The notes beneath the pieces are model-generated. The model was not told where the DNA came from. It saw nothing but the letters and a program-made list of their open reading frames with translations, and searched no databases. From Zobellia uliginosa (GTDB lineage: Bacteria; Bacteroidota; Bacteroidia; Flavobacteriales; Flavobacteriaceae): a stretch of DNA of 64,000 nucleotides. Position 1 is the stretch's first letter; the number at the start of each line of letters is the position of its first letter. This document shows positions 63,031 through 64,000 of the stretch, piece by piece. Where the stretch lies: contig NZ_JAHKPY010000003.1 in NCBI RefSeq assembly GCF_018860745.1, forward strand, positions 496,001-560,000, given 5' to 3'. The translations under genes and the position numbers were made by a program.

Positions 63031-64000
63031 ATGGAACTGAATAAATACAGTAAAAACGTAACACAAGACCCAACACAACCAGCCGCACAGGCAATGCTTT
63101 ATGCCATCGGTTTTAAAGATGAAGATTTTAACAAGCCGCTAATTGGCATCGCGAGTACTGGTTATGAGGGGAATCCTTGTAACATGCACTTAAATGATTT
63201 GGCCAAGTTGGTAAAGGAGGGTGTGAACTCAAAAGAAACTGTCGGTCTTATTTTCAATACCATTGGCGTTAGTGATGGTATTTCTATGGGTACACCTGGA
63301 ATGCGTTTCTCTCTTCCTTCCAGAGATATCATTGCAGATTCTATGGAAACAGTCGTACAAGGAATGTCATATGACGGTCTTGTAACTGTTGTTGGGTGTG
63401 ATAAAAATATGCCGGGTGCGCTTATTGCGATGTTACGTCTTAATCGTCCAGCAATTTTAGTTTACGGTGGCACCGTAGCTTCGGGATGTCATAATAGTAA
63501 AAGGTTGGATATTGTTTCTGCTTTTGAAGCATGGGGCGAGAAAGTAGCTGGTACGATGAAAGAGCCTGAGTACAAAGAAATAATCAAAGAGTCAATACCA
63601 GGAGCGGGAGCTTGTGGGGGTATGTATACAGCTAATACAATGGCATCTGCAATTGAAGCTTTGGGTATGTCTATGCCTTACAATTCTTCTAATCCTGCTA
63701 TTAGTAATGAAAAAAAGGAAGAAAGTATAGCGGCTGGTAAACAAATGCGCCTTCTTATAGAAAAGGATATTAAACCTTTGGATATTGTTACGCGTAAATC
63801 TCTAGAGAATGCTATACGTTTGGTTACCATATTGGGTGGTTCAACAAATGCCGTACTGCACTTCTTGGCTATTGCAAGAGCCGCGGATATTAAATTTACA
63901 CTGCAGGATTTCCAGCATATAAGTGATACCACTCCGTTTATTGCGGATTTAAAACCAAGTGGTAAGTACTTAATGGAAGATGTTCACCGTGTTGGTGGAA
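63031..64000 (+). CDS. ilvD: Dihydroxy-acid dehydratase, N-terminal part (cut by window edge)
   Basis: The first 323 codons of an iron-sulfur dehydratase of isoleucine, leucine and valine synthesis; it converts 2,3-dihydroxy-3-methylbutanoate to 2-oxoisovalerate. It opens with '[20 protein letters not shown]'. Iron-sulfur Cys are in '[14 protein letters not shown]', '[15 protein letters not shown]' and '[21 protein letters not shown]'. Full enzymes are about 555-560 residues, so roughly 240 residues lie beyond the window. It is normally first in an ilvD-ilvB-ilvN-ilvC operon in flavobacteria; those would lie outside. Confidence 0.97.
   Translation, partial: MELNKYSKNVTQDPTQPAAQAMLYAIGFKDEDFNKPLIGIASTGYEGNPCNMHLNDLAKLVKEGVNSKETVGLIFNTIGVSDGISMGTPGMRFSLPSRDIIADSMETVVQGMSYDGLVTVVGCDKNMPGALIAMLRLNRPAILVYGGTVASGCHNSKRLDIVSAFEAWGEKVAGTMKEPEYKEIIKESIPGAGACGGMYTANTMASAIEALGMSMPYNSSNPAISNEKKEESIAAGKQMRLLIEKDIKPLDIVTRKSLENAIRLVTILGGSTNAVLHFLAIARAADIKFTLQDFQHISDTTPFIADLKPSGKYLMEDVHRVGG

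Noticed and set aside
63678-63932. 84-codon minus-strand frame inside ilvD
   Set aside because: Antisense shadow of the dihydroxy-acid dehydratase.
1-64000. tRNA, rRNA, CRISPR, insertion sequence or prophage
   Set aside because: No cloverleaf-type sequence with a GGTTCGA-like arm, no spaced repeats, no transposase or phage gene and no terminal inverted repeats were seen.

Overview
The window is chromosomal DNA from a flavobacterium (phylum Bacteroidota), probably a marine, polysaccharide-degrading member of the Zobellia/Maribacter type. Supporting signs are a low-GC genome, start sites without Shine-Dalgarno sequences, promoter -7 boxes of the TAnnTTTG type, many secreted or lipoprotein enzymes, a PorP/SprF-family (type IX secretion/gliding) protein, DUF5107-TPR and DUF1080 proteins, and an LptF permease beside ftsK. 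The genus is an inference. I see no rRNA, tRNA, CRISPR array, insertion sequence or prophage.

Layout. 1-10.4 kb: carbohydrate/sugar-acid region with an MFS transporter tail, a D-galactonate dehydratase-family enzyme, a CBM9-like secreted protein, a large DUF5107-TPR protein, a RetSat/CrtI-like flavoprotein, a GDSL lipase and a Tat-exported Gfo/Idh/MocA oxidoreductase. 10.5-17.1 kb: exported proteins, namely a PhoX-like lipoprotein followed by a di-haem peroxidase with a long helical N-terminal domain, a two-domain fasciclin lipoprotein, a small membrane protein and a succinylglutamate desuccinylase-like metalloenzyme. 17.2-21.3 kb: secreted aldose 1-epimerase, GAPDH, and a TetR/DUF1348 pair with two matching operators. 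21.4-26.3 kb: PD40 protein, PorP/SprF-SPOR fusion and a LuxR-type response regulator with Glu at the phosphoacceptor position. 26.3-31.8 kb: lpxD, rlmF, nitroreductase, a perfect heptamer repeat, a DegT aminotransferase and a DUF1080 protein.

32-42.3 kb is a long minus-strand run for envelope, division and redox functions: (ahpC-like, thioredoxin, DUF6952), tpx, dgkA, an LtaS-like phosphoglycerol transferase, ftsK, lolA, lptF and ribB with a dead GTP cyclohydrolase II domain. 42.4-52.6 kb: NhaC antiporter, lipoamide dehydrogenase, CDGSH protein, DUF1624 acyltransferase, and an FMN reductase-pabB-tilS-dsbD series. 52.7-64 kb: zinc metalloprotease lipoprotein, penicillin acylase, comM/yifB, two 32-residue membrane microproteins, a GldL-like membrane protein beside a zinc-ribbon/DUF559-like protein, the 5-oxoprolinase operon pxpABC, and the start of ilvD, which runs off the window.

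Most genes are ordinary housekeeping or exported enzymes. The most unusual signals are the D-to-E response regulator next to the PorP-SPOR fusion, the CACCTAA repeat directly before a start codon, a Pho-box-like direct repeat before the PhoX-like gene, the twin microproteins, and the paired TetR operators.
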